Below are positions 1 to 5,045 of a DNA stretch of 5,045 nucleotides, in pieces. The notes beneath the pieces are model-generated. The model was given only the letters and a program-made list of their open reading frames with translations. It made no database searches and had not been told where the DNA came from. Position numbers and translations under genes: made by a program. Origin of the DNA: JBOHSA01 sp050732995. Lineage in GTDB: Bacteria > Gemmatimonadota > Gemmatimonadetes > Gemmatimonadales > GWC2-71-9. The DNA lies in contig JBOHSA010000206.1 of NCBI GenBank assembly GCA_050732995.1, forward strand, positions 1 to 5,045, written 5' to 3'. Positions within the stretch are counted from its first letter, which is position 1. Each line of letters starts with the position of its first letter.

Positions 1-838
1 GAGCCGGCCCGGGCGCGGGCCGGGTCATCGCGCGCCAGTCGCGCTGCAGGTCGGCGCTCGCGCCCACCCGGCGCAGCTGCCGGCCCACCCGATAGGGAAT
101 CAGCTGGCCGGCGGTGGCCTCGCCGAACCGCGGGATCAGCGAATCGCCGGCGCGCTGAGCCAACGAATGAAAGAACCGGCTCCCGTAAGCGTACGGGAGG
201 GACCCGCCCGGCCAGCGCGTGAACCGCAGCGCGTCCCACGGTGACCGCGAGGCGCCGGCATCGGCGGCCAGGAGCTGGGTATGAAAGCTGCCGTCCGCCC
301 GGCCCGCCGTCGTGAGCCTCGACTCGTAGTAGGTGGCGAAGCCCTCGATCACCCAGCTCGGCTGATAGGCGTTGGGGAACAGGCCCGGCGCGCGCCCGAA
401 CACGCCCTGGAGCACGCGCCAGAACCCGCGCGTGCGGTCCAGGTGAAAGACGTGGGCCAGCTCGTGCGTGATGACGAGGCGGAGCCAGTCGTCGTTGTCC
501 TGCAGCGCCGGATCGTCGGCGGGGGGAGCGAGCAGGACGGTGATGCGGTTCGACGGCGCCACGCTGGCGAACCCGTTGCTCGCGTCGATGTCGTCGCCCA
601 GCGTCAGGTCCACCATGCCGCGCGGCGGATGCAGCTCGGCGGTGAGGAGTGCGTACGCCCGTTCCGCTTCGCGCGCCGCCCGGCGGGCCACGTCCCGCTC
701 GTCGGGGCGGAAATGGATGCGGAAATGCGGGGTGTGCAGGGTGCGCCAGCGACCGGAGGGATCGACTTGCGCGGCGGCGCCGGCGCCGAGCGAGAGACCT
801 CCCACCACGAGCCATACCACGCCCCACATGCGTGTCAC
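1..838 (-). CDS. Secreted peptidase-MA-like zinc metallopeptidase, N-terminal part (C-terminus beyond left edge)
   Basis: About 279 residues are visible, with no stop before the window edge. With the GTG start at 838, residues 5-23 form a hydrophobic signal peptide ending in AAA|Q, so the protein is predicted to be exported. The catalytic zinc motif HELAH (His125, Glu126, His129) lies in ITHELAHVFHLDR, and a second conserved segment, WVIEGFATYYES, supplies the probable third ligand Glu165. A later PYAYGSRFF segment is also typical of this gluzincin (peptidase_MA-like) family. Known relatives often carry a C-terminal WD40/TolB-like beta-propeller, which would lie left of the window; that part is inference. 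An in-frame TGA at 874-872 limits the start to TTG 847, GTG 838 or ATG 829. GTG 838 gives an N-region with Arg; TTG 847 has the better-placed purine tract (GAAAGGGG, 865-858). The substrate is unknown. The gene diverges from the kinase operon. Confidence 0.85.
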   Translation of the reverse strand, partial: MTRMWGVVWLVVGGLSLGAGAAAQVDPSGRWRTLHTPHFRIHFRPDERDVARRAAREAERAYALLTAELHPPRGMVDLTLGDDIDASNGFASVAPSNRITVLLAPPADDPALQDNDDWLRLVITHELAHVFHLDRTRGFWRVLQGVFGRAPGLFPNAYQPSWVIEGFATYYESRLTTAGRADGSFHTQLLAADAGASRSPWDALRFTRWPGGSLPYAYGSRFFHSLAQRAGDSLIPRFGEATAGQLIPYRVGRQLRRVGASADLQRDWRAMTRPAPGPA

Positions 839-880
839 GGGTCGCAAGCTAGCACGGCCCCTTTCGACGCGTCAATTTGC

Positions 881-892
881 CCAATAGATTGG
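881..892. repeat. Interrupted palindrome CCAAT-AG-ATTGG, candidate operator
   Basis: A perfect 5-base inverted repeat with a 2-base centre sits almost exactly at the midpoint of the divergent intergenic region. A further half-site, CGTCAAT at 870-876, matches the reverse complement of ATTGGCG (888-894) at six of seven bases, so three related CAAT/ATTG half-sites cluster within 25 bases. It lies in the spacer between the proposed plus-strand -35 and -10 boxes. The sequence is seen directly; a role as a binding site for a dimeric regulator is inference, and a 5-base arm can occur by chance. Confidence 0.3.
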
Positions 893-916
893 CGTACCTT
901 AACTTCTGCGCCTTGT

Positions 917-923
917 GAAGGGG
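917..923 (+). promoter_or_regulatory. Ribosome binding site deciding the GTG 932 start
   Basis: GAAGGGG lies 8 bases before GTG 932, a good Shine-Dalgarno placement. It supports starting the zinc-ribbon/FHA gene here, although the same frame stays open upstream to an ATG at 281. That upstream stretch lies antisense over the peptidase gene and gives a biased, Arg/Val-rich translation with no recognisable domain. Confidence 0.7.
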
Positions 924-931
924 CCTCACCG

Positions 932-2038
932 GTGACCGTTTGCGCCTACTGCGGCCGCGAGAACGAGGCGACGGCCGAGTTTTGCATGGACTGCGGCAAG
1001 CCGCTGTCCAAGTCCGGGGCGCTGAAGGCGGCCGCCGCCGCCGCGACCAAGCCGGCTCCTCCGCCGGCGACTCCCGGCGCGCCCCCGCCGCACCCGCGCG
1101 CCGGCCCCCCCACGGGTCCCCGAGTGAGTCCGTCCGCTGCGGCGGCGCTCGGCGGCGCCGCGAGCCCGCCGACGCCGGCCGGGAGCCCCTGCCCCTTCTG
1201 CGGCCAGCCCGCCAGCCCGGTGTTGCCCTTCTGCCCGCACTGCGGCCGCCGGCTGACGGCGCCGGGGTCAGGCCCGGCGTGTTCGCGCTGCTACTCACCG
1301 GTCGCCACCGGGGCCAAGTTCTGCGCCACGTGCGGCGCGCCGCTCGCCGAGGCCAGCCTCACCCGGGCGTCGGCGGAGCGGCGCGGCGACTTCCGGTTCA
1401 CGCTCGTACTGCTCAACGAAGCGGGGACCGTGCTGCAGCGCTTCGATCGCAAGACCGTGGATACGACGATCGGGCGGCAGGGAGGGGACGTGCGGTTCCC
1501 GGACGATCCCTTCCTGTCGCCGCTGCACGCCAAGATCTCCTGGGAGGGCGACCGGCTGGTCGTGCGGGATCTTGGCAGCCGCAACGGGACGTGGGTGTTT
1601 CTGCAGGGGCCCCACCGGCTGGCGGACGGCGACCTGCTGTTGATCGGCTCGCAGGTCCTGCGGTTCCGCCGCCTGGGGTACCCCGGCCCGCACGCGCCCG
1701 ACGCGGACGCCACCAAGCGCATGGGCAGCCTGCTCCCGAGCGCCGACATCGCGAGCCTGACGCAGCTGCGCTCCGACGGCAGCTCGCGCGACACGATCCA
1801 GCTCTCGCCTGGGCGGGACGTGTACATCGGGCGGGAGCGCGGGGACTGGATCTTCCCCTACGACCGCTCGATGAGCGCGCAGCACGCGATGATCCGCTCC
1901 GAGGACGCCGACTTCGTGGTGCTCGACACGAACAGCCGGAACGGCGTCGCGCTGGCGGCGCGCGGCGAGATCCTGCTGCAGCACGAGTCGCGCATCCTGG
2001 TCGGCGACAAGCTGCTGCGCGTCGAGGTGCCGGCGTGA
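932..2038 (+). CDS. Triple zinc-ribbon, double FHA domain adaptor protein
   Basis: The 368-residue protein is predicted to be soluble and cytoplasmic, with no signal peptide or membrane segment. Three CxxC...CxxC zinc ribbons are visible: Cys4/7/18/21, Cys87/90/101/104 and Cys117/120/131/134. An Ala/Pro-rich low-complexity linker (about 30-84) separates the first from the other two. Two FHA domains follow, about 155-246 and 285-366. FHA1 has IGR (180-182), Ser196/His199 and SRNGT (216-220); FHA2 has IGR (299-301), Ser315/His318 and SRNG (335-338). All key phosphothreonine-binding positions are therefore kept in both. FHA domains bind phospho-Thr peptides, so this is probably a reader or scaffold for the kinase encoded next; the ribbons may bind protein or nucleic acid. 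It is first in the operon, and its stop overlaps the kinase start (GTGA). The partner proteins are unknown. Confidence 0.9.
   Translation: MTVCAYCGRENEATAEFCMDCGKPLSKSGALKAAAAAATKPAPPPATPGAPPPHPRAGPPTGPRVSPSAAAALGGAASPPTPAGSPCPFCGQPASPVLPFCPHCGRRLTAPGSGPACSRCYSPVATGAKFCATCGAPLAEASLTRASAERRGDFRFTLVLLNEAGTVLQRFDRKTVDTTIGRQGGDVRFPDDPFLSPLHAKISWEGDRLVVRDLGSRNGTWVFLQGPHRLADGDLLLIGSQVLRFRRLGYPGPHAPDADATKRMGSLLPSADIASLTQLRSDGSSRDTIQLSPGRDVYIGRERGDWIFPYDRSMSAQHAMIRSEDADFVVLDTNSRNGVALAARGEILLQHESRILVGDKLLRVEVPA
2024..2029 (+). promoter_or_regulatory. Internal ribosome binding site for the kinase gene
   Basis: GAGGTG lies inside the last codons of the FHA adaptor gene, 5 bases before GTG 2035. It matches the anti-Shine-Dalgarno core well and fixes the kinase start at the GTGA overlap. 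This start retains the N-terminal Cys4/Cys7 pair of the kinase, which would be lost with any later start. Confidence 0.65.
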
Positions 2039-3579
2039 AGGTCTGCCCGGTCTGCGCCGCCGAGTATCCCGACGAAGTCAAGTTCTGCCAGCAGGACGGT
2101 ACGACCCTGCGCGCGGCCGCGCCCGCGGCGGATCTGGTGGGGCAGGTCGTGGCGGACCGCTACCACGTGGTGAAAAAGCTGGGCGAGGGGGGGATGGGCC
2201 AGGTGTACCTGGCCGAGCACGTGAAGATGGGACGGCGCAGCGCCATCAAGGTGATGAACCCCGGGATGGTGCACGACCCCGACGCCGTGGCCCGGTTCAA
2301 CCGCGAGGCGGCGAACGCGAGCCGGATCACGCACCCCAACGTGTGCGCGATCTACGACTTCGGCGAGACGCCCGACGGGCTGATCTATCTCGCCATGGAG
2401 TTCATCGAAGGCGAGCCGCTCACCGACCTGCTCGAGCGAGAGGGCGCGCTGCCGCCGCGCCGCGCCGTACCCATCTTCCTGCAGGTGGCCGACGCCCTCC
2501 AGGCCGCGCACGACCTCGGCATCGTGCACCGCGATCTGAAACCCGACAACATCATGCTCAGGCGCGCCAAGGGCGGCGGGGATGTAGTGAAGGTGGTGGA
2601 CTTCGGCATCGCCAAGGCCGTCGGCGGTGATGAGAGTCAGAAGGTCACGAAGACCGGGTTGGTCCTCGGCACGCCCGAGTTCATGAGCCCCGAGCAGCTG
2701 TCGGGCGACGCGGTCGACGGCCGGAGCGACTTGTATTCGCTCGCGTTGGTGCTGTTCCGCGCGCTCACGGGCCGGCTGCCCTTCGAGGCGAGCACGATGC
2801 AGGAGACGATGGTCAAGCGGCTGACCGACGAGCCGCAGAAACTCGGCCAGGTGCGGCCCGACCTCGTGTTCCCGGCCGGCCTGCAGGAGATCCTCGACGC
2901 CGCGCTGACGCGCAGTCCTGTGGACCGGTATCAGACCGTGGCCAAGTTCGCGGGCGACGTGGCGGCGGTGACGGGAATCGGTGGCGGGCGGAGCTTGGCG
3001 GCGGCGATCCCCGCCACGCGGGCCGACAGCGAGAGCAAGACTCAATTGCTGGACACCGCCGCCACGCATCTGCTGGGGGCGAAACGCGCGGCGACGGTGA
3101 AGAAGCGCTCGCTCGTGCCCGTCGTGGTGGGGGCGATCGTGCTGCTCGGCGGCGGCGCGGGAGCGGTCCTGCTCAGCGGCGGGGCGAAGCCGGACTCGAC
3201 GGCCGCGCCGACCGCTCCCCCCGCCGATAGCGCGTCCGGCCGTGCGCCCAATACGCGATCCTCGACGTCCCAGCCCCCCAGCCGGACCGCTACCGTGTCG
3301 CGGCCGAACGTCAATCTCGCTCGCGCGTTCGCCGCGCTGGACGAACTGATGCTCGAGCGCCTGGACTCGACGACGGCCGACATGGTCCGCGACTCGGCAA
3401 CCGTGTTGTACAACGCCAACGGCATCAACCTGCGCGACCAGGCCTACGCGGCCTTCGTCGTCGGCAACGCCCTGTTCAACAAGAAGGATCGCCTGCGCGG
3501 GTGTGACTGGGTTCGCAGGGCCAGCACCATCGACCCCAGCAACCAGGCGTACGCGCAGCTCTTGCAGACACAATGCTAA
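2035..3579 (+). CDS. Membrane Ser/Thr protein kinase with N-terminal zinc ribbon and TPR-like external domain
   Basis: The 514-residue kinase starts with a short ribbon, Cys4/Cys7...Cys18, in which the fourth ligand position is Asp21 (CQQDG). The kinase domain (about 43-313) is complete: Gly-rich loop GEGGMG (50-55), Lys72 in AIKV, helix-C Glu91, catalytic HRDLKPDN (165-172, Asp167), DFG (189-191), activation-loop threonines 205, 207 and 213, and SPE (218-220) for APE. These are Hanks-type (PknB-like) features, so activity is expected. A Thr-rich juxtamembrane stretch (330-345) and KKR (356-358) precede one membrane helix (359-381). By the positive-inside rule the C-terminus lies outside the cytoplasm: a Pro/Ser/Thr linker (382-423), then a mostly helical domain (424-514) resembling one TPR unit, with Cys490 and a C-terminal Cys514. 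That domain may sense a signal; this is inference. It is translationally coupled to the adaptor before it and lies 9 bases from the phosphatase. Confidence 0.95.
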   Translation: MKVCPVCAAEYPDEVKFCQQDGTTLRAAAPAADLVGQVVADRYHVVKKLGEGGMGQVYLAEHVKMGRRSAIKVMNPGMVHDPDAVARFNREAANASRITHPNVCAIYDFGETPDGLIYLAMEFIEGEPLTDLLEREGALPPRRAVPIFLQVADALQAAHDLGIVHRDLKPDNIMLRRAKGGGDVVKVVDFGIAKAVGGDESQKVTKTGLVLGTPEFMSPEQLSGDAVDGRSDLYSLALVLFRALTGRLPFEASTMQETMVKRLTDEPQKLGQVRPDLVFPAGLQEILDAALTRSPVDRYQTVAKFAGDVAAVTGIGGGRSLAAAIPATRADSESKTQLLDTAATHLLGAKRAATVKKRSLVPVVVGAIVLLGGGAGAVLLSGGAKPDSTAAPTAPPADSASGRAPNTRSSTSQPPSRTATVSRPNVNLARAFAALDELMLERLDSTTADMVRDSATVLYNANGINLRDQAYAAFVVGNALFNKKDRLRGCDWVRRASTIDPSNQAYAQLLQTQC

Positions 3580-3588
3580 GGCCAGGAG
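3578..3588 (+). promoter_or_regulatory. Unusual ribosome binding site for the phosphatase gene
   Basis: Two purine tracts precede ATG 3589. AAGG (3578-3581) overlaps the kinase stop codon and has a normal 7-base spacing. The stronger AGGAG (3584-3588) directly abuts the ATG, which is too close for standard use. There is no other ATG, GTG or TTG start nearby downstream in frame before the conserved REHNED motif, so ATG 3589 is kept. Initiation may depend on ribosomes finishing the kinase gene. Confidence 0.45.
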
Positions 3589-4620
3589 ATGTTCGGACGC
3601 TCGTCAAAGCCCATTAGAGTTCAGGTCTTCGCCAAGACCGACCTCGGGAAGACTCGGGAGCACAACGAGGACTGCTTCCTGATCGCCGACCTGACGCGGC
3701 AGGACGCCACGCTCCAGCCGCGCGTGCGCGAGCACGACGTAGGCGAGCGCGGCTCGCTGTTCGTCGTGGCGGACGGCATGGGCGGGGCTGCGGCGGGCGA
3801 GCTCGCGAGCGAGATGGCGACCGATACGATCTACGCCCACATGGCCCAGGCCTGGGGGACGGACGCCGAGGCCACGGCCCAGCGGTTCGCCTACCGCCTG
3901 AAGGAAGCGGTCGAGGTCGCGAACAGCCACATCCACGCCTACGCCAAGGCGCACCCGGAAGTGCGCGGCATGGGGACGACCACCACGGCCGCCGGCCTGT
4001 TCGGCGACCACATCTACCTCTCCCAGGTCGGGGACAGTCGCGCCTACCTGATCCGCGACGGGGAGGCGGTGCAGCTCACCAAGGACCAGTCGCTGATGCA
4101 ACGGCTGGTGGAGGCGGGCGAACTCACCGAGGAGGAGGCGGCGCAGAGCGAGCGGCGCAATATCATCCTCCAGGCCCTCGGCCCCGACGCCAAGGTGAAG
4201 GTGGATCTCACGCACCAGGAGGTCCGCAAGGGCGACGTGCTGGTGCTCTGCTCGGACGGCCTCTCGGGCCAGGTGAAGAAGGAAGAGATTGCCGAGATCG
4301 TCACCCGGGAGCGGGACCTGGCGGGGGCGTGCGACCGGTTGATCGCGCTCGCCAACCAGCGCGGCGGGCCGGACAACATCACGGTGATCATCGCCCGGTT
4401 CGAGGGCGACGGCCTGCGCACGTCCAGCGCGCAGGAGGAAGTCGGCCACCAGATCTACCCGCTGATCGACACCGAGACGAGCACCGAGCCGGTGCCGATC
4501 TACAAGGGGAGCCGGCCGCCGGTGCCGACGCGGCGGGCGCGGTGGAGCGTAATCGCGGCGGCCCTCATCGCGGCGGCGCTCGTCGCCGGCGCGCTCTGGC
4601 TCGCCGCGCGGGGCCAGTGA
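3589..4620 (+). CDS. PP2C-family Ser/Thr protein phosphatase with C-terminal membrane anchor
   Basis: The 343-residue metal-dependent (PPM/PP2C) phosphatase should remove phosphate from Thr/Ser and oppose the upstream kinase. Visible motifs in order are REHNED (23-28), VVADGMGG (59-66, metal ligand Asp62), GMGTTT (127-132), VGDSRAYL (147-154), TKDQS (164-168), LCSDGLSG (220-227, Asp223) and GGPDNIT (259-265, Asp262). All expected metal-binding acidic residues are present, so it should be active. After the catalytic domain (about 10-272) comes a linker with an acidic Thr cluster, DTETSTEP (294-301). Basic residues (RRAR, 315-318) then precede a single hydrophobic helix (about 319-339) ending four residues before the C-terminus. 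This tail anchor places the catalytic domain in the cytoplasm, next to the membrane kinase. Bacterial relatives include PrpC, Stp and PstP; PstP also has a membrane segment, but with an extracellular tail. Its stop overlaps the next start (GTGA). Confidence 0.95.
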   Translation: MFGRSSKPIRVQVFAKTDLGKTREHNEDCFLIADLTRQDATLQPRVREHDVGERGSLFVVADGMGGAAAGELASEMATDTIYAHMAQAWGTDAEATAQRFAYRLKEAVEVANSHIHAYAKAHPEVRGMGTTTTAAGLFGDHIYLSQVGDSRAYLIRDGEAVQLTKDQSLMQRLVEAGELTEEEAAQSERRNIILQALGPDAKVKVDLTHQEVRKGDVLVLCSDGLSGQVKKEEIAEIVTRERDLAGACDRLIALANQRGGPDNITVIIARFEGDGLRTSSAQEEVGHQIYPLIDTETSTEPVPIYKGSRPPVPTRRARWSVIAAALIAAALVAGALWLAARGQ

Positions 4621-5045
4621 AAGCCCAGTTCAAGTTTCTCTCCGGGGCCCGGGCCGGGCAGATGGAAACCTTCCGCAAGCACTACATCGGGCTGGGCCGC
4701 CACCCGCTCTCCGACGTGCGGTTCGACGCGGAGCGCGACCTCGACGTGTCCTCGCGCCACGCCGCCATCGTCCAGCGCGGCGAAGGGAGCCCGGGCGGCG
4801 GGGGCTTCGTGCTGCAGGACCTGGGCAGCAAGAACGGGACGTTCGTCAACGGGAAGCGCGTGACCGGGGACGTTACCCTCGCCGACGGCGACGTCCTGGG
4901 GTTCGGGGCCAACGGTCCCGCGGTGGAGTTCCGGATCGTCGCGGCCGAGGAGGGCGAAGCGACGACGGCCGGCGCCGAAGCGGCGGCACGCCGCGCTTCG
5001 AGCCCGCGCGAGCCCGTTCCCGCCCTCACCTCCCCCCCTCCCCCC
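4617..5045 (+). CDS. FHA domain protein, N-terminal part (cut by right edge)
   Basis: The frame is open for 143 residues to the last base of the window, with no stop. The GTG start at 4617 overlaps the phosphatase stop as GTGA; the purines before it (GCGGGG) are a weak ribosome site, so translational coupling is likely. A single FHA domain occupies about residues 3-108, with GLGR (25-28), SSRHA (45-49: Ser46, His48) and DLGSKNGTFVNG (68-79, Asn73). These are the canonical phosphothreonine-binding positions. The domain starts almost at residue 1, and after about 110 the sequence turns into an Ala/Glu- then Pro/Ser-rich linker, so at least one further segment, perhaps a membrane helix or effector domain, probably follows beyond the edge. 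It is likely another reader of the kinase/phosphatase pair. Its full length and second half are unknown. Confidence 0.88.
   Translation, partial: MKAQFKFLSGARAGQMETFRKHYIGLGRHPLSDVRFDAERDLDVSSRHAAIVQRGEGSPGGGGFVLQDLGSKNGTFVNGKRVTGDVTLADGDVLGFGANGPAVEFRIVAAEEGEATTAGAEAAARRASSPREPVPALTSPPPP

Larger units (their letters stand above)
839..931. promoter_or_regulatory. Divergent intergenic region, probable bidirectional promoter
   Basis: This is the only real non-coding gap in the window, between the peptidase gene (minus) and the four-gene signalling operon (plus). Its middle, about 871-905, is visibly richer in A/T than the flanks, as expected for promoter DNA. For the plus strand, TTGCCC (877-882) and TAACTT (899-904), 16 bases apart, are a weak match to sigma-70 -35/-10 boxes. 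On the minus strand TTGACG (875-870) resembles a -35 box but has only a poor -10 partner (CTAGCT, 852-847). The region as a promoter is well supported by gene orientation; the individual boxes are weak and promoter consensus in this lineage may differ. Confidence 0.45.

Noticed and set aside
4..23. 8-base GC hairpin CCGGCCCG / CGGGCCGG
   Set aside because: It falls in codons for a Pro/Ala/Gly-rich stretch of the peptidase. GC-only palindromes are common by chance at this base composition.
180..199. Perfect 8-base hairpin (CTCCCGTA / TACGGGAG, 4-base loop) suggestive of a terminator or site
   Set aside because: It lies in the middle of the peptidase coding region and encodes the family-typical LPYAYGS segment. 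It has no T-run, so coding constraint explains it.
281..931. Open frame from ATG 281 continuing in frame into the zinc-ribbon/FHA gene, which would add 217 residues
   Set aside because: It lies antisense over the metallopeptidase gene, crosses the intergenic region, and has Arg/Val-rich content with no domain. GTG 932 has a well-placed ribosome site and starts two codons before the first ribbon Cys.
940..2034. Upstream extension of the kinase frame to ATG 940
   Set aside because: It overlaps the zinc-ribbon/FHA gene completely in another frame and is Arg/Ala-rich. The kinase has its own GTG start with GAGGTG before it.
1858..3573. 571-codon open frame on the minus strand opposite the kinase gene
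   Set aside because: Long antisense frames are expected in GC-rich genes with G/C third positions. The translation has no recognisable motif, while the plus strand encodes a complete kinase.
3604..4449. 281-codon open frame on the minus strand opposite the phosphatase
   Set aside because: It is a shadow of the PP2C gene, with low-complexity His/Val/Leu/Arg content and no domain.
932..5045. A type VI secretion PpkA/PppA/Fha cluster
   Set aside because: The functional trio is similar, but no Tss/Hcp/VgrG-type gene is present in the window and the zinc-ribbon architecture is not typical of those proteins. It cannot be excluded from flanking sequence.

Overview
The window is GC-rich bacterial DNA (strong G/C third-position preference, several GTG starts) with very tight gene packing. 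A secreted peptidase-MA-like protein beside an operon of zinc-ribbon, Ser/Thr kinase and FHA proteins would suit Gemmatimonadota or a similar soil phylum such as Acidobacteriota. That assignment is inference from style and gene content; no rRNA or marker gene is present.

Layout. Positions 1-838 (minus strand) hold the N-terminal part of a secreted HExxH metallopeptidase that runs off the left edge. Positions 839-931 are a short divergent intergenic region, relatively AT-rich in its middle, with an interrupted palindrome (CCAAT-AG-ATTGG, 881-892) near its centre. From 932 to the right edge, four plus-strand genes lie head to tail with no real gaps: (1) a soluble protein with three zinc ribbons and two FHA domains; (2) a transmembrane Ser/Thr kinase with an N-terminal Cys-rich ribbon and a small C-terminal domain predicted outside the cytoplasm; (3) a PP2C-type phosphatase with a C-terminal membrane anchor; (4) a second FHA protein, cut by the window end. 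Junctions 1/2 and 3/4 are 4-base GTGA start/stop overlaps, and junction 2/3 is a 9-base gap, so this is almost certainly one operon.

How the genes fit together. They form a self-contained phosphothreonine circuit. The kinase writes phospho-Thr, the PP2C phosphatase erases it, and three FHA domains in two proteins read it. Kinase and phosphatase are both predicted to be anchored in the inner membrane with catalytic domains in the cytoplasm. The general logic is known from PknB/PstP/FHA systems of actinobacteria and PpkA/PppA/Fha of type VI secretion. Less ordinary here are the zinc ribbons at the extreme N-termini of both the FHA adaptor and the kinase, the Thr-rich acidic linker in the phosphatase, and the small Cys-containing external domain of the kinase. 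The substrates and the signal cannot be read from this window. No RNA gene, mobile element, CRISPR array or convincing terminator was seen.
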